Part shown: positions 52,681-61,406 of the stretch, piece after piece
How the letters are laid out: every line of letters begins with the position of its first letter
How positions within the stretch are numbered: position 1 is the first letter of the stretch
Assembly (NCBI GenBank): GCA_026388545.1
Contig: JAPLJS010000071.1
Coordinates: 1-64,000, forward strand
Length of the DNA stretch: 64,000 nucleotides
Source of the DNA: Deltaproteobacteria bacterium
Lineage (GTDB): Bacteria > Desulfobacterota > Syntrophia > Syntrophales > UBA2185
Reading direction: 5' to 3'
Position numbers and translations under genes: made by a program
Notes under the pieces: generated by a model
The model's database searches: none
What the model was told of the DNA's origin: nothing
The model's input: only the letters and a program-made list of their open reading frames with translations

Positions 52681-52782
52681 TAGCAGGTTCTTCCCTAAGA
52701 CCACAAGAGAGACGACGAGGCACTCATCGAAGCGGCGGCACTCCTCAAAGAAAAGAATTTCAATAAGTATAGGGGGTATAAA

Positions 52783-53226
52783 TTACTTTTTTTCCACAAT
52801 AGCAGGTTTCAGGAGGTTATTGGTAATTTTATCGAGGATAAGCTGTGATGCAATGTTATTGCCCGACAAACCTACGCGAACGGACACTAAGGTTTGATTC
52901 TTTGACTCATATTCAACCAATATCTGGATCTTCTCATCATAGACGATGGCGTTCATAGTACCCGACGCTATCTTAAGATTCTTCTCAACGACAGACGCTT
53001 TCATATCCGCGAGGGTTTGTTCACATGCCTTCCAGACCTTATCGATGGGGTAGTTGTAACTCGCCATTAAATATCCGTCTGTATAGATGAAATTGCCGGA
53101 ACTGACGCCGATTGTTTTATCGCCCACTGTTAATGCAGTATCGCAGCCTACGATCAGCAGTATACCTATGAGGGATAACCGTAACCAATGAATGTTCTTC
53201 GATATAATGTTCTTTTCCGTATTCAT
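52783..53226 (-). CDS. DUF3568-family lipoprotein
   Basis: A 147-residue protein with an N-terminal hydrophobic segment ending in a lipobox (LLIVGC, Cys near residue 28) and the domain GNFIYTDGYLMASYNYPIDKVWKACEQTLADM, typical of the DUF3568 family. AGGAGG precedes the start by 11 nt. These lipoproteins are common in this phylum and of unknown role. It stands alone between convergent and divergent neighbours. Confidence 0.8.
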   Translation of the reverse strand: MNTEKNIISKNIHWLRLSLIGILLIVGCDTALTVGDKTIGVSSGNFIYTDGYLMASYNYPIDKVWKACEQTLADMKASVVEKNLKIASGTMNAIVYDEKIQILVEYESKNQTLVSVRVGLSGNNIASQLILDKITNNLLKPAIVEKK

Positions 53227-53351
53227 CTGCCAGCTAACCTCCTTACGAAACTTGCCTAATATACTCGGAATTCCTCCCGATAAAGGCGGGCATAGAGAAA
53301 ATTTAGTGTGTTTTCATGTTAGGATAATATGGTAAACTTGTCAATGTGATT

Positions 53352-54206
53352 TCAGAAGACGGAAACGCTAAAAGAATAGTACACTGCCTGAAGTATGGCC
53401 CATAGCAAAATAACAGTGGTTAAAACAATACAGCCTATTGCCAGAACCTGATGGAGGAGGGTTTCGCTTTTCTTTTCATGATAACCCGTCAAAAAAGCAA
53501 ACAGAACGCCTGAGGCTATACCTCCCCCATGTGCCCAGTTGTTGATCCCCGGCACCAGAAGGCCGAATAAGACAAGTCCGACAACCCATCCCATGGCTTG
53601 CCTGTAAATAACCTCTCCATAAGAGCCTCCTCTGCTTTTCCCATAATAGAGAATGGCGCCGATGAGACCGCAGATGCTGGCCGATGCACCGATAGTAAAG
53701 GGAATGCCTGCTAAATAGGACATGAAAAACCCTGCAACACCCGTCACACTATAGATAATAAAAAAACGGTTAAACCCGAACTCACGTAAAACAAACGGCC
53801 CCAGTTGACCCAGCGCGGCCATATTAAAAAAGATATGCAGGATACCGCCATGGAGGAAGGAAGCTGAGACCAGTGTCCACCAGCGGCCATAAAAATTAAT
53901 CGGCATGGTTCCCGTTGCACCAAGAAGGAAGAGGCTCTTATCGGATGGGGATAAAAAGTTCAGGGGATTTGCCGATAACCCCAGACCCGACGGGTTCAAG
54001 AATATCGATAGGACAAAGAAGGTAATATTGACATATATTAAGATTTTAACCACATCGATGGAAGCCGCTGAAAATCTGTTTAAAAAAAGTTTTTTCAGCC
54101 GCGATCCAGGTTTTGACAACCCGCAATAGGGGCATGCCGGTTCATCAGAGCTGATGAGCTTTCGGCAACTTGGACAAAGCATTGAGTTTTTTTCTCTTAC
54201 GGACAT
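53352..54206 (-). CDS. Rhomboid-family intramembrane serine protease with zinc ribbon
   Basis: A 284-residue protein. It opens with a CPSCRKLISSDEPACPYCGLSKPG ribbon, followed by a rhomboid core: FYGRWWTLVSASFLHGGILHIFFNMAALGQLGPFV (with the HxxxN-like L1/TM2 block), GASASICGLIGAILYYGKS with the catalytic Ser, and INNWAHGGGIASGVLFAFL with the catalytic His. Six hydrophobic segments and a seventh near the C-terminus. It cleaves membrane proteins within the bilayer. TraB follows 9 bp upstream on the same strand. Confidence 0.93.
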   Translation of the reverse strand: MSVREKNSMLCPSCRKLISSDEPACPYCGLSKPGSRLKKLFLNRFSAASIDVVKILIYVNITFFVLSIFLNPSGLGLSANPLNFLSPSDKSLFLLGATGTMPINFYGRWWTLVSASFLHGGILHIFFNMAALGQLGPFVLREFGFNRFFIIYSVTGVAGFFMSYLAGIPFTIGASASICGLIGAILYYGKSRGGSYGEVIYRQAMGWVVGLVLFGLLVPGINNWAHGGGIASGVLFAFLTGYHEKKSETLLHQVLAIGCIVLTTVILLWAILQAVYYSFSVSVF

Positions 54207-54215
54207 TTTACAAAC

Positions 54216-55373
54216 CTAAAAATACCTCAGTATTACCGGAATTGCCACAAAGGTGCCGATAGAGGTTGTGATGTTGACGAAGGCGACAAGGAGGAGAATT
54301 CGTGTAATTTTGTTACGAAAGAATCCTCGTATGGATGTAATATCGTTTGTCAGGTCGAGGAAATCTTTAACCTGGGGTTTTCGGATTGTCGCTTCAACCA
54401 GGCCGGCAACCCACCCGGCGGCTATCAGCGGATGGAGTGTGGTAATGGGTGCAGCAATAGCTGAAGCCGCGATTGTAAGCGGATGAGCCAGAAGGATCAG
54501 GGCGCCGACAGCAGAACATGTCGCCGTGATCACGACCCACCACTTGATCATGTTCACGCTTGCCTCAGAGCCCGAATAAAAAAAACCGGCAATGAAAAGA
54601 CCAATAACGGCAACCGAAAATACCCATCCTGCAAGCTTCGACCAGAGGCCAGGCGGTGGGATTTGATTAATCGCTTCCACGTCGATTTCCCTGCCGAGAT
54701 TATTTATAACGCCGGGAATATGCCCGGCGCCCACGACGGCAACAATTTTACGGCCTTGAGCATGGCTTATGGTATGCGCGAGGTATTGGTCTCTCTCATC
54801 GATCAGGATAGCCTTCAAGTCAGGCAGCTTTTCGCCGACTGTCTGCAATGCCATCTCCAGCACATCGTGTTTCTTGAGTTGTTCTATTTCCTCCTCCGTA
54901 ATCTCATGTGTGATAAACAAGGAGAAAATCACTTCCGGAATAACCTTCACCTTACTCCGGAAACCCATCATTCGCCAGGCCCGGAGGAGGGTGACACGTA
55001 TCTCCCGGTCAGCAAGGACAACTTCCGCATCGATTTCTACCGCCTTACTGATCGCCCGGATCATTTCCTCTCCGGGAGTAATGTTAAATTTTTGAGCGAT
55101 CTTTTTCTGGAATGATAGCATGATCAACTGGAATAAGAGCAGGGCTGTCTGTTTTTCACGAACCACTTTCACAATATCGGTTCCATGCCATTTATCCTTC
55201 TGCATGATGGCATCGAAACGCGCTTTACAGAGTTCAACACAAACAACATCGGGTCTTTCCTCTGAAATAACCTTCTCTACCAGTTCGGCACTGTCCCTCG
55301 AAACATGGGCAGTACCGATCAGAATAATTTCTCTGCCGCCTAATGTCAGGCGGTGTATATTTTCATGGTTCAT
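54216..55373 (-). CDS. TraB/PrgY-family protein
   Basis: A 385-residue protein of the TraB/PrgY family. The N-terminal TIKI-like domain has IILIGTAHVSRDSAELVEKVISEERPDVVCVELCKARFD and VVAVVGAGHIPGVINNL; the C-terminal part holds several hydrophobic helices (VFSVAVIGLFIAGFFYSG; TATCSAVGALILLAHPLTIAASAIAAPITTLHPLIAAGWVAGLVEA; ILLLVAFVNITTSIGTFVAIPVIL). Members bind or cleave peptide signals or have unknown roles. The ATG at 55373 is preferred because the segment before it lacks family sequence. It is coupled to rhomboid downstream. Confidence 0.9.
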   Translation of the reverse strand: MNHENIHRLTLGGREIILIGTAHVSRDSAELVEKVISEERPDVVCVELCKARFDAIMQKDKWHGTDIVKVVREKQTALLLFQLIMLSFQKKIAQKFNITPGEEMIRAISKAVEIDAEVVLADREIRVTLLRAWRMMGFRSKVKVIPEVIFSLFITHEITEEEIEQLKKHDVLEMALQTVGEKLPDLKAILIDERDQYLAHTISHAQGRKIVAVVGAGHIPGVINNLGREIDVEAINQIPPPGLWSKLAGWVFSVAVIGLFIAGFFYSGSEASVNMIKWWVVITATCSAVGALILLAHPLTIAASAIAAPITTLHPLIAAGWVAGLVEATIRKPQVKDFLDLTNDITSIRGFFRNKITRILLLVAFVNITTSIGTFVAIPVILRYF

Positions 55374-55826
55374 AGTGTTACTCTGCAACATTCCACAACC
55401 AGACATTGCTCGGGGCGCCGGAATCCATATTCAATCTGTCTTCAGGGAAGTCCTGCACAACGGTTTCATCTTTTGCATGTTTCTCAAATAAGGTCTCAAC
55501 TCGTCGATTACGATGAGGTGTCGTATTACGAAGGGAAGACAAGCGGTGCTTAAATATTATGTTTTGCTTACCACGCCCATACCATAAATCGCAAGCAAGA
55601 TTTCAAACCGGTCTTCCATTCTTTGTAATACCCCTTTTAACTTGACATGCCCTCTTAACTCAGTTATTTTTTGATAAAGAATAATTTTATTGCATCTCTT
55701 TTTTAGCAGAATATTCTGATGTTGCTGTCTATTAACATCGGCCTGAATAGAGTACGGACGTGGCATCATTATAAACGACATTTTAATTACTATTACAGAG
55801 GAAGGCAGGAAGGAAGTTACGTTTAC
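55374..55826. other. Intergenic region before the UDG-like gene
   Basis: No supported gene. A minus-strand frame (55557-55781, MSFIMMPRPYSIQ...) has no ribosome site and no family features. The right part is the leader of the UDG-like gene, whose ribosome site is GAAGGAAG. Confidence 0.4.
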
Positions 55827-56510
55827 ATGGATATACAGGAATGGGCTGAAGATTTAATAAATGAAGTCTGTGAAAAATGGGAAACTTTCGAGTACAAATA
55901 CGGTTTCAGTGAACATGGCTTTCGGGTATTCTACTCTCCTGTTCGTATAAATCCAGACCTGATGATTATCGGATACAATCCCGGCAATGACGATAAGCCT
56001 TTTAGTAAAGACGAGGACAGCCTGCTCCCGGAAGCTCATGAATATTTTTATCATAAATCGAAGATAGCAAGAAAGACGAAATACCTGTTCGAAAGCATCG
56101 AAAAGGATGATTGGTTGGAAGGCAGTGTAAAACTCAATCTGGTTTTCTTCGGCAGTGAAAATGAGGCACAATGGGAAACTATGGGGAAAGACCTCAGGAA
56201 TGAACTGGAAATGTTCTGTTTTAGCAAGGTAAATGATATTATCGATACCCTCATGCCGCGATATATAATAACGGAAGGCCTTAACGTTTTTGATACCCTT
56301 ACAAATTCTGTATTGATGGGGTGTGATAAACCGGAGGGTGAAATCGGCCTCGGCGGCAGAAAAATCTACACCAGGAGCAGATATAGTCATAGTCAAATAA
56401 TCGGTTTAGCTCACCTGACGAAAGACCGGATTAGCTATCCTGACTGGAACAATATTAAGAAATTCCTGAAAGCCGATTTGAAAGAATTACACCAGATATA
56501 CCTTCATTAA
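55827..56510 (+). CDS. Uncharacterised protein with UDG-superfamily-like motifs
   Basis: A 227-residue protein. RINPDLMIIGYNPG (about 40-53) matches the first motif of MUG-type uracil-DNA glycosylases (GxNPG), and QIIGLAHLTKDR (near the C-terminus) occupies the position of the HPS-like second motif. The middle (DDWLEGSVKLNLVFFGSE; DTLMPRYIITEGLNVFDTL) is consistent with a Rossmann-like alpha/beta fold. I infer a nucleic-acid or nucleotide enzyme, but the similarity is weak. An alternative start at 55719 is possible. Confidence 0.5.
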   Translation: MDIQEWAEDLINEVCEKWETFEYKYGFSEHGFRVFYSPVRINPDLMIIGYNPGNDDKPFSKDEDSLLPEAHEYFYHKSKIARKTKYLFESIEKDDWLEGSVKLNLVFFGSENEAQWETMGKDLRNELEMFCFSKVNDIIDTLMPRYIITEGLNVFDTLTNSVLMGCDKPEGEIGLGGRKIYTRSRYSHSQIIGLAHLTKDRISYPDWNNIKKFLKADLKELHQIYLH

Positions 56511-56523
56511 AAATCCCTCCCAA

Positions 56524-56574
56524 CCTCCCTTTGCCAAAGGGAGGAGTTCATGGTTTCCCCCTTTGCAAAGGGGG
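56524..56574. repeat. Two consecutive palindromes
   Basis: CCTCCCTTTGCCAAAGGGAGG (56524-56544) and CCCCCTTTGCAAAGGGGG (56557-56574) are each self-complementary; ATCAAGGGGGATTT follows. This is a dispersed repeat style found in many genomes and could end transcription of the upstream gene. Confidence 0.8.
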
Positions 56575-56638
56575 ATCAAGGGGGATTTAGAGCAAGACGA
56601 CTCACCGGTCATTATAACAAACAAAGGAGGAGTGAAAA

Positions 56639-57070
56639 ATGGCTAAGGAAGAAAAGATTGAAGCGATCAGACAAAGGGCAAGGAAAAATTTTTCTCTGGG
56701 GTACAACTGCGCCGAGTGCGTTACTGAGGCAGTGTTAAGTCTGGTTGAAACAGGATTACCTGCAGAAGCAAAGAAAATGGCAACTGGATTTGGAGGCGGT
56801 ATCGGTCTCTACGGGGACACCTGCGGAGCCCTTGTCGGCGCCGTCATGGCGGTGAGTGCGGTCCATGGAAGAAGCTCCCTTCCCGAGGGTGAAGGTAAAG
56901 AAGCCATGTTAAAGGGCAAGGAGCAACTTTATGGAAGGCCGGGACTCTATAGATTATTCAATCAGATACCCAATCGACTTAAAGAGAAGTACGGCAAGAC
57001 CATCTGCCGGGAACTGACTTCTCAATGGCAGACAACCTGGCTCTGTCGCGATCATGCCCCATGGAATTAA
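56639..57070 (+). CDS. C_GCAxxG_C_C family redox protein
   Basis: A 143-residue protein with the family's Cys set: YNCAECVTEAV, GDTCGALVGAVMAV, KTICRELTS and WLCRDHAPWN, plus ATGFGGGIGLYG. The family is predicted to bind a metal or be redox-active and is widespread in anaerobes. GGAGGAG precedes the ATG. It stands alone after two palindromes; the final Cys present in many relatives is absent because the chain stops at APWN. Confidence 0.88.
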   Translation: MAKEEKIEAIRQRARKNFSLGYNCAECVTEAVLSLVETGLPAEAKKMATGFGGGIGLYGDTCGALVGAVMAVSAVHGRSSLPEGEGKEAMLKGKEQLYGRPGLYRLFNQIPNRLKEKYGKTICRELTSQWQTTWLCRDHAPWN

Positions 57071-57131
57071 TTGAAAAAGGACTTCTTGTTAAATTCAAAA
57101 ATATTTAATCAGGAAGTATGGGGTGACATTT

Positions 57132-57458
57132 ATGGAAATTCAGACAGCGAAAGAAAAGAATACGGTTGTTGTTTCCGTCAAAGGCAAAATCGATGCCGTT
57201 ACGGCGCCGGAATTTGAAAAAGCGCTTTCGAATTTGATTGCCCAGGGCGAAACTTTTTTTCTTCTCAACTTCAGCGGGCTTGAATACATCAGCAGCACGG
57301 GCTTGCGAAGCATCCTCGCTGCGGCAAAACAGTTAAAGGCAAAAGAAGGGAAGATTCTTTTCTCCGGCCTTCGGGGACCCGTTAAAGATGTTTTTAATAT
57401 CTCGGGTTTCGGTACCATCTTCAAGATATTTGAAACCCAGGAAGATGCATTGAAGTAG
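57132..57458 (+). CDS. Anti-sigma factor antagonist (STAS domain)
   Basis: A 108-residue STAS protein of the SpoIIAA/RsbV type: VVVSVKGKIDAVTAPEFEKAL, then FFLLNFSGLEYISSTGLRSILAAAKQL with the phosphorylatable Ser in ISSTGLR. Unphosphorylated it would bind the kinase encoded 9 bp downstream. GGGGTGA lies just upstream of the ATG at 57132; a GTG at 57123 is an alternative. Confidence 0.93.
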   Translation: MEIQTAKEKNTVVVSVKGKIDAVTAPEFEKALSNLIAQGETFFLLNFSGLEYISSTGLRSILAAAKQLKAKEGKILFSGLRGPVKDVFNISGFGTIFKIFETQEDALK

Positions 57459-57467
57459 GTCAAATTT

Positions 57468-57902
57468 ATGGCCATACCCGCAACTATTACATTGCCTGCA
57501 AGATTAGACTCCCTCTATAATTTCATGGACTTCGTGTCCTCCTGCGCCAGAGAGCAGGGATTCAGCAATGAGAGGATAAGCGAGATAGAACTGGCCCTGG
57601 AGGAAGTCCTTGTCAACATCTTTAATTATGCCTACAAAGATAGCGGTCTTAACGGTAACGTAGAGATTAACTGCAAGCTTGCCGATACGCAGAGTTTTGT
57701 CATAGAAATCGCAGATACAGGTGTACCATTCGATATATTGTCTGTCCGTGAACCGGACGTATCCGCTGAGATTGATAAACGCCCAATCGGGGGATTGGGG
57801 GTATACTTTGTTAAACGATTAATGGATGACATAAAATACAAGCGTGAGGCGGGAAAAAATATTCTCACCCTTATGGTACGCAAGACAGAACATAAATCTT
57901 GA
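57468..57902 (+). CDS. RsbW-type serine kinase/anti-sigma factor (HATPase)
   Basis: A 144-residue GHKL ATPase: ISEIELALEEVLVNIFNYAYKD (N box), FVIEIADTGVPFDIL (G1) and GGLGVYFVKRLMDDIKYKREAGKNILTL (G2). It would phosphorylate the STAS protein next door and bind a sigma factor or other target. It is preceded by the STAS gene and followed by repeats before the binding-protein gene. No sigma factor gene is in the window. Confidence 0.93.
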   Translation: MAIPATITLPARLDSLYNFMDFVSSCAREQGFSNERISEIELALEEVLVNIFNYAYKDSGLNGNVEINCKLADTQSFVIEIADTGVPFDILSVREPDVSAEIDKRPIGGLGVYFVKRLMDDIKYKREAGKNILTLMVRKTEHKS

Positions 57903-57931
57903 CATCACCTCCTAAAAAGCTTCCCCTCCCC

Positions 57932-58014
57932 AAACTTCCCTCCCCTGGTGAGAGGGGCTGCTGAGCAATGCTTTTAACTTAAGCTCCTTAAACTTCCCTC
58001 CCCTGGTGGGAGGG
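57932..58014. repeat. Two copies of a hairpin-forming 25-bp repeat
   Basis: AAACTTCCCTCCCCTGGTG followed by RGAGGG occurs at 57932-57956 and 57990-58014. In each, CCCTC(CC) pairs with (GG)GAGGG around CTGGT. It lies between the kinase and binding-protein genes and may split the operon or set expression levels. Confidence 0.8.
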
Positions 58015-58043
58015 ATTGAGGGAGGGGGGAGACAGACGCCTTT

Positions 58044-59030
58044 ATGAAATCACGTTTTAATATTCTGGTTTTCTTTATTCTGGTCACAATCTTCCTTGTC
58101 GCACCACCCTCTGCCCTCGGCGGAAATCTAAAAAAAGTGACCTTTCTCCCTCAGTGGACCCATCAGGCGCAATTCGCCGGATATTATGCGGCCAAGGAAA
58201 AAGGCATCTATGAAAAATATGGCATCGATCTCGTTATCCTGCCCGGCGGACCGGACAGTCCTCCCTGTGAAACGCTTGCGAAAGGCAAGGCGGACTTTAC
58301 GTCCATGTTCCTCGCTTCGGCGATCCAAAAACGCTCCAGCGGCGTGAAAGTGATCAACATCGGGCAGATTATTCAACGATCTGGCTTTATCCTGGTGGCC
58401 AGGAAATCCAGCGGGATTGTATCCCCACAGGATTTGAACGGAAAAAGGGTCAGCCTCTGGTTGGATTTCCAGCTCCAGTCCCTTGCTTTTTTTCGCAAAT
58501 ACAATCTGCACGTCAAAATTATCCCCCAAACCTTTACCATTAATCTCTTCTTACGGGGGGGTGTCGATGCCGCCTCTGCCATGTGGTACAACGAATATCA
58601 TACGCTTCTGAACTCCGGCCTCGATGAAGACGAATTAACGGCCTTCTTTTTCGATAAATACGGTTTGAACTTCCCTGAAGATGGTATTTATTGCCTTGAA
58701 GAGACGGTGAAAAGAGACAGGGCGTTGTGCTCGGCCTTCGTACAGGCAACCATCGAAGGGTGGAAGTACGCGTTCGCCAATCCCGATGAGGCCCTTGATA
58801 TCGTGATGAAATATGTGAATGAAGCCCATATCGGCACAAACAGGGTGCATCAGAAATGGATGTTGGAAAGGATGAAAGACCTTATCAGCCCCCAGGAAGC
58901 AAAAACCCCCATGGGTGTCTTACGCGAGGAAGACTACAACCTTGTGTCCAGAGAGCTTAAGCTGAAGGGCATGATTAACAATATCCCCTCTTTTGGTAAA
59001 TTTTATGTCCAGTGCTCCGGGAAAAACTAA
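58044..59030 (+). CDS. NMT1/THI5-type solute-binding protein
   Basis: A 328-residue exported protein: signal peptide ILVFFILVTIFLVAPPSALG, then VTFLPQWTHQAQFAGYYAAKEKGIYEKYGIDLVILPGGP, the canonical NMT1/THI5 start, and KGKADFTSMFLASAIQ, NGKRVSLWLDFQL, GVDAASAMWYNEYHTLL. Such proteins bind pyrimidine-like or sulfonate ligands for ABC importers. No permease or ATPase gene is near; instead its 3' end overlaps the sensor-phosphatase gene by 26 bp, so it may serve as the ligand sensor for that phosphatase. Confidence 0.9.
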   Translation: MKSRFNILVFFILVTIFLVAPPSALGGNLKKVTFLPQWTHQAQFAGYYAAKEKGIYEKYGIDLVILPGGPDSPPCETLAKGKADFTSMFLASAIQKRSSGVKVINIGQIIQRSGFILVARKSSGIVSPQDLNGKRVSLWLDFQLQSLAFFRKYNLHVKIIPQTFTINLFLRGGVDAASAMWYNEYHTLLNSGLDEDELTAFFFDKYGLNFPEDGIYCLEETVKRDRALCSAFVQATIEGWKYAFANPDEALDIVMKYVNEAHIGTNRVHQKWMLERMKDLISPQEAKTPMGVLREEDYNLVSRELKLKGMINNIPSFGKFYVQCSGKN

Positions 59031-60951
59031 AAGGAAAAAGCTTGCGTTCAAGATTTCCCTGTTCATTCTATCCGCTACGACATGCATCTTTCTTGCAGCC
59101 TTCGGGTACAACTACTATTACTCGCGACAACTCGTCCTGAAAAATGTTGAAGAAAACGCCCGCAATCTGACCCTGGCAGCGGTCAATAAAATCGAAACGA
59201 CTCTTTCCGGTGTAGAGAAGGTCCCCCGCTACCTCGCATCATCTTTGGAAAATCATCACTACAGCCGCGATGACCTTCTTCAGACGATAGAGGATATCCT
59301 GAATACAAATCCCGATATATTCGGTGCATCTGTATCTTTTGAACCGTTTGCCTTCCATCCGCAGTCCCGCTATTTCGCTCCCTACAAATTCAGGAAGAAG
59401 AACAGTTTCGGATTGCTTCCTCCGGAAAAGGAGTTTCAATACTTCTTGCGGGACTGGTACCTCATACCCAAAGAACTGGGCAGGCCGGTGTGGAGCGAGC
59501 CTTATTTCTCCGAAGGGGGCGGCAATGTGATTATGTCCACCTATTCCCTTCCTTTTTACCGCACGATCAAAGGGGAACGGCGATTCACGGGCGTCGTGGA
59601 AGTCGATATCGCCCTGGATTGGCTGAAGGATATCGTTTCGCGGATTTCCATTTACCAGTCCGGATATGCCTTCCTCGTCTCCCAGAACGGGGTGATCGTG
59701 ACCCATCCGAACAGGGACTGGATCATGCGGGAAAGTATTTTCAGCATTGCGGAAGCCGCCGGTGACCCCGGCCTCCGAAAAATAGGCAGGGATATGGTGC
59801 GGGGAAAAGAAGGTTTCGTGCCGATGCAGAGTCATTTCACCGGCAAGAAATCATGGATTTATTACGCGCCCCTTCCGTCCATCGGCTGGTCTATAGGGGT
59901 CGTCTTTTCTGAAGAAGAACTTTTCGCCGACATGAAAAAACTGAACTGGACGGTGTTTATCATCGGAAGTGCCGGTTTTGTCTTTCTGTTTCTGGTGATC
60001 GTCTGGATAAGCAGGCGGATTACAGGGCCGATCAGCACCCTTTCCCTGAAAACCGCCGATATTGCCAAGGGGAACCTTGATATTGAACTTCCCACCGCAA
60101 AATCGGACGACGAGGTCGGCGAACTGACTGCTTCCTTTGAGAACATGAGGCTGGCCCTGAAGGAGTACATATCCTCCCTCAAGGAAACGACGGCCGCCAA
60201 AGAGAGAATGGAAAGCGAGCTGAAAATTGCCCGGACCATCCAGATGAGCTTCCTGCCGAAGCGTTTTCCATACTTTACGGGAAAAGACGAGTTTGAAATT
60301 TATGCCACTTTAGAGCCGGCCCTGGAGGTTGGCGGTGATCTCTATGATTTCTTTCTCGTTGACGGAGATCATCTCTTTTTTTCCATTGGCGATGTTTCCG
60401 ACAAGGGCGTACCGGCAGCCCTTTTCATGGCGGTGACCAAAACCCTGATGAAAGGAATTGCCTCTCAGGACATTGCACCTTCTGAAGTCCTTAATATGGT
60501 CAATGTTGAGTTGTGCCGGGACAATGAGGCCATGATGTTCTGCACAGTTTTTTGTGGTGTATTAAACATCAAAACGGGGGAATGCCTGTATTCGAATGCG
60601 GGGCACAATCCTCCTCTCATCGTCCGCTCCGGCCAGAAGCCCCAGTGGCTTACGTTGCCAGCGGGCTTCCCCATGGGGGTCACGGAAGATAGCACCTATA
60701 GAACGGAAAAAATTGTCCTGAATCCCGGAGACACCTTCATTCTTTATACAGATGGCGTGACGGAAGCCATGGATTATGACAAAACCCTGTATTCTGCCAA
60801 CCGGTTGATCAATACTGTTGACATAAGCAGGACTCCTTCCCTTGAACAACTTGTCTCGGATATCATAAAGTCCGTCAAGGATTTTACCGGAGAGGAGCTT
60901 CAGTCAGACGATATCACCATCCTGGCCGTCCGGTTTATAGGGGGAGACTAA
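59005..60951 (+). CDS. Membrane sensor SpoIIE/PP2C-type phosphatase (dCache-HAMP)
   Basis: A 648-residue protein. TM1 (FKISLFILSATTCIFLAAFGYNYY), an extracytoplasmic dCache region of about 280 residues (FGASVSFEPFAF..., SGYAFLVSQNGVIVTHPNRDW, WIYYAPLPSIGWSIGVVFSEEEL), TM2 (TVFIIGSAGFVFLFLVIVWI), HAMP, then the phosphatase: ALEVGGDLYDFFLVDGDHLFFSIGDVSDKGVPAALFM, AGHNPPLIV, LYTDGVTEAM and QSDDITILAVRF with the metal Asp residues. It should dephosphorylate a STAS protein. It overlaps the binding-protein gene by 26 bp and converges with a STAS gene. Confidence 0.94.
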   Translation: MSSAPGKTKRKKLAFKISLFILSATTCIFLAAFGYNYYYSRQLVLKNVEENARNLTLAAVNKIETTLSGVEKVPRYLASSLENHHYSRDDLLQTIEDILNTNPDIFGASVSFEPFAFHPQSRYFAPYKFRKKNSFGLLPPEKEFQYFLRDWYLIPKELGRPVWSEPYFSEGGGNVIMSTYSLPFYRTIKGERRFTGVVEVDIALDWLKDIVSRISIYQSGYAFLVSQNGVIVTHPNRDWIMRESIFSIAEAAGDPGLRKIGRDMVRGKEGFVPMQSHFTGKKSWIYYAPLPSIGWSIGVVFSEEELFADMKKLNWTVFIIGSAGFVFLFLVIVWISRRITGPISTLSLKTADIAKGNLDIELPTAKSDDEVGELTASFENMRLALKEYISSLKETTAAKERMESELKIARTIQMSFLPKRFPYFTGKDEFEIYATLEPALEVGGDLYDFFLVDGDHLFFSIGDVSDKGVPAALFMAVTKTLMKGIASQDIAPSEVLNMVNVELCRDNEAMMFCTVFCGVLNIKTGECLYSNAGHNPPLIVRSGQKPQWLTLPAGFPMGVTEDSTYRTEKIVLNPGDTFILYTDGVTEAMDYDKTLYSANRLINTVDISRTPSLEQLVSDIIKSVKDFTGEELQSDDITILAVRFIGGD

Positions 60952-61277
60952 AGCAACAGGGCTTCATCCCTGGTAGGAAAAATGGGTATGATCGAGGAAA
61001 AGCCTGAAATATCAAATACCTCTTTTATAGTATCCTTCAGGCAGCAGAGGGCCATTTTACCGTTCGCTTGCTTCAGCTTTTTCGCTACAATAAGCAGTAT
61101 GCGGAGGCCTGCGCTGCTGATAAAATCAACCTTTGCAAAATCAACAACCAACTTCCTGGTGCCGGAATTAATAATCGGGATAAGCTTTGTTTCCAGCTCC
61201 TTGGAGGTTGCGGAATCAATCCTCCCGGTTATGACGACAATCGTTGCTTCATTAATTGTTTCAAAAGTGACATCCAT
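60948..61277 (-). CDS. Anti-sigma factor antagonist (STAS domain), convergent
   Basis: A 109-residue STAS protein: EATIVVITGRIDSATSKELETKL and LVVDFAKVDFISSAGLRILLIVAKKL, with the phosphorylatable Ser in ISSAGLR. GGGAGGC precedes the ATG at 61277. Its stop overlaps the phosphatase stop by 4 bp on the opposite strand, and it is divergent from the second phosphatase. It is the second candidate substrate for the RsbW-type kinase. Confidence 0.93.
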   Translation of the reverse strand: MDVTFETINEATIVVITGRIDSATSKELETKLIPIINSGTRKLVVDFAKVDFISSAGLRILLIVAKKLKQANGKMALCCLKDTIKEVFDISGFSSIIPIFPTRDEALLL

Positions 61278-61406
61278 TGCATCGCCTCCCGTAATATTCA
61301 TTAGTGGTACAAAATGTTCTCTTTAGTCCCTTATGATATTGTTTCTTTTTTTTATGTCAATCAAAATATAGTTGTATTTTTTTTATAAAAATATAAGATT
61401 ACCAAA

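Noticed and set aside
56639-57070. Selenoprotein candidate because of selC and Cys motifs
   Set aside because: All expected positions are Cys and the frame ends at TAA; no in-frame TGA is present. I also saw no gene split by TGA elsewhere in the window.
56524-58014. CRISPR array from repeated CCCTC/GAGGG units
   Set aside because: Repeats are hairpins with only two copies per type and no regular spacers.
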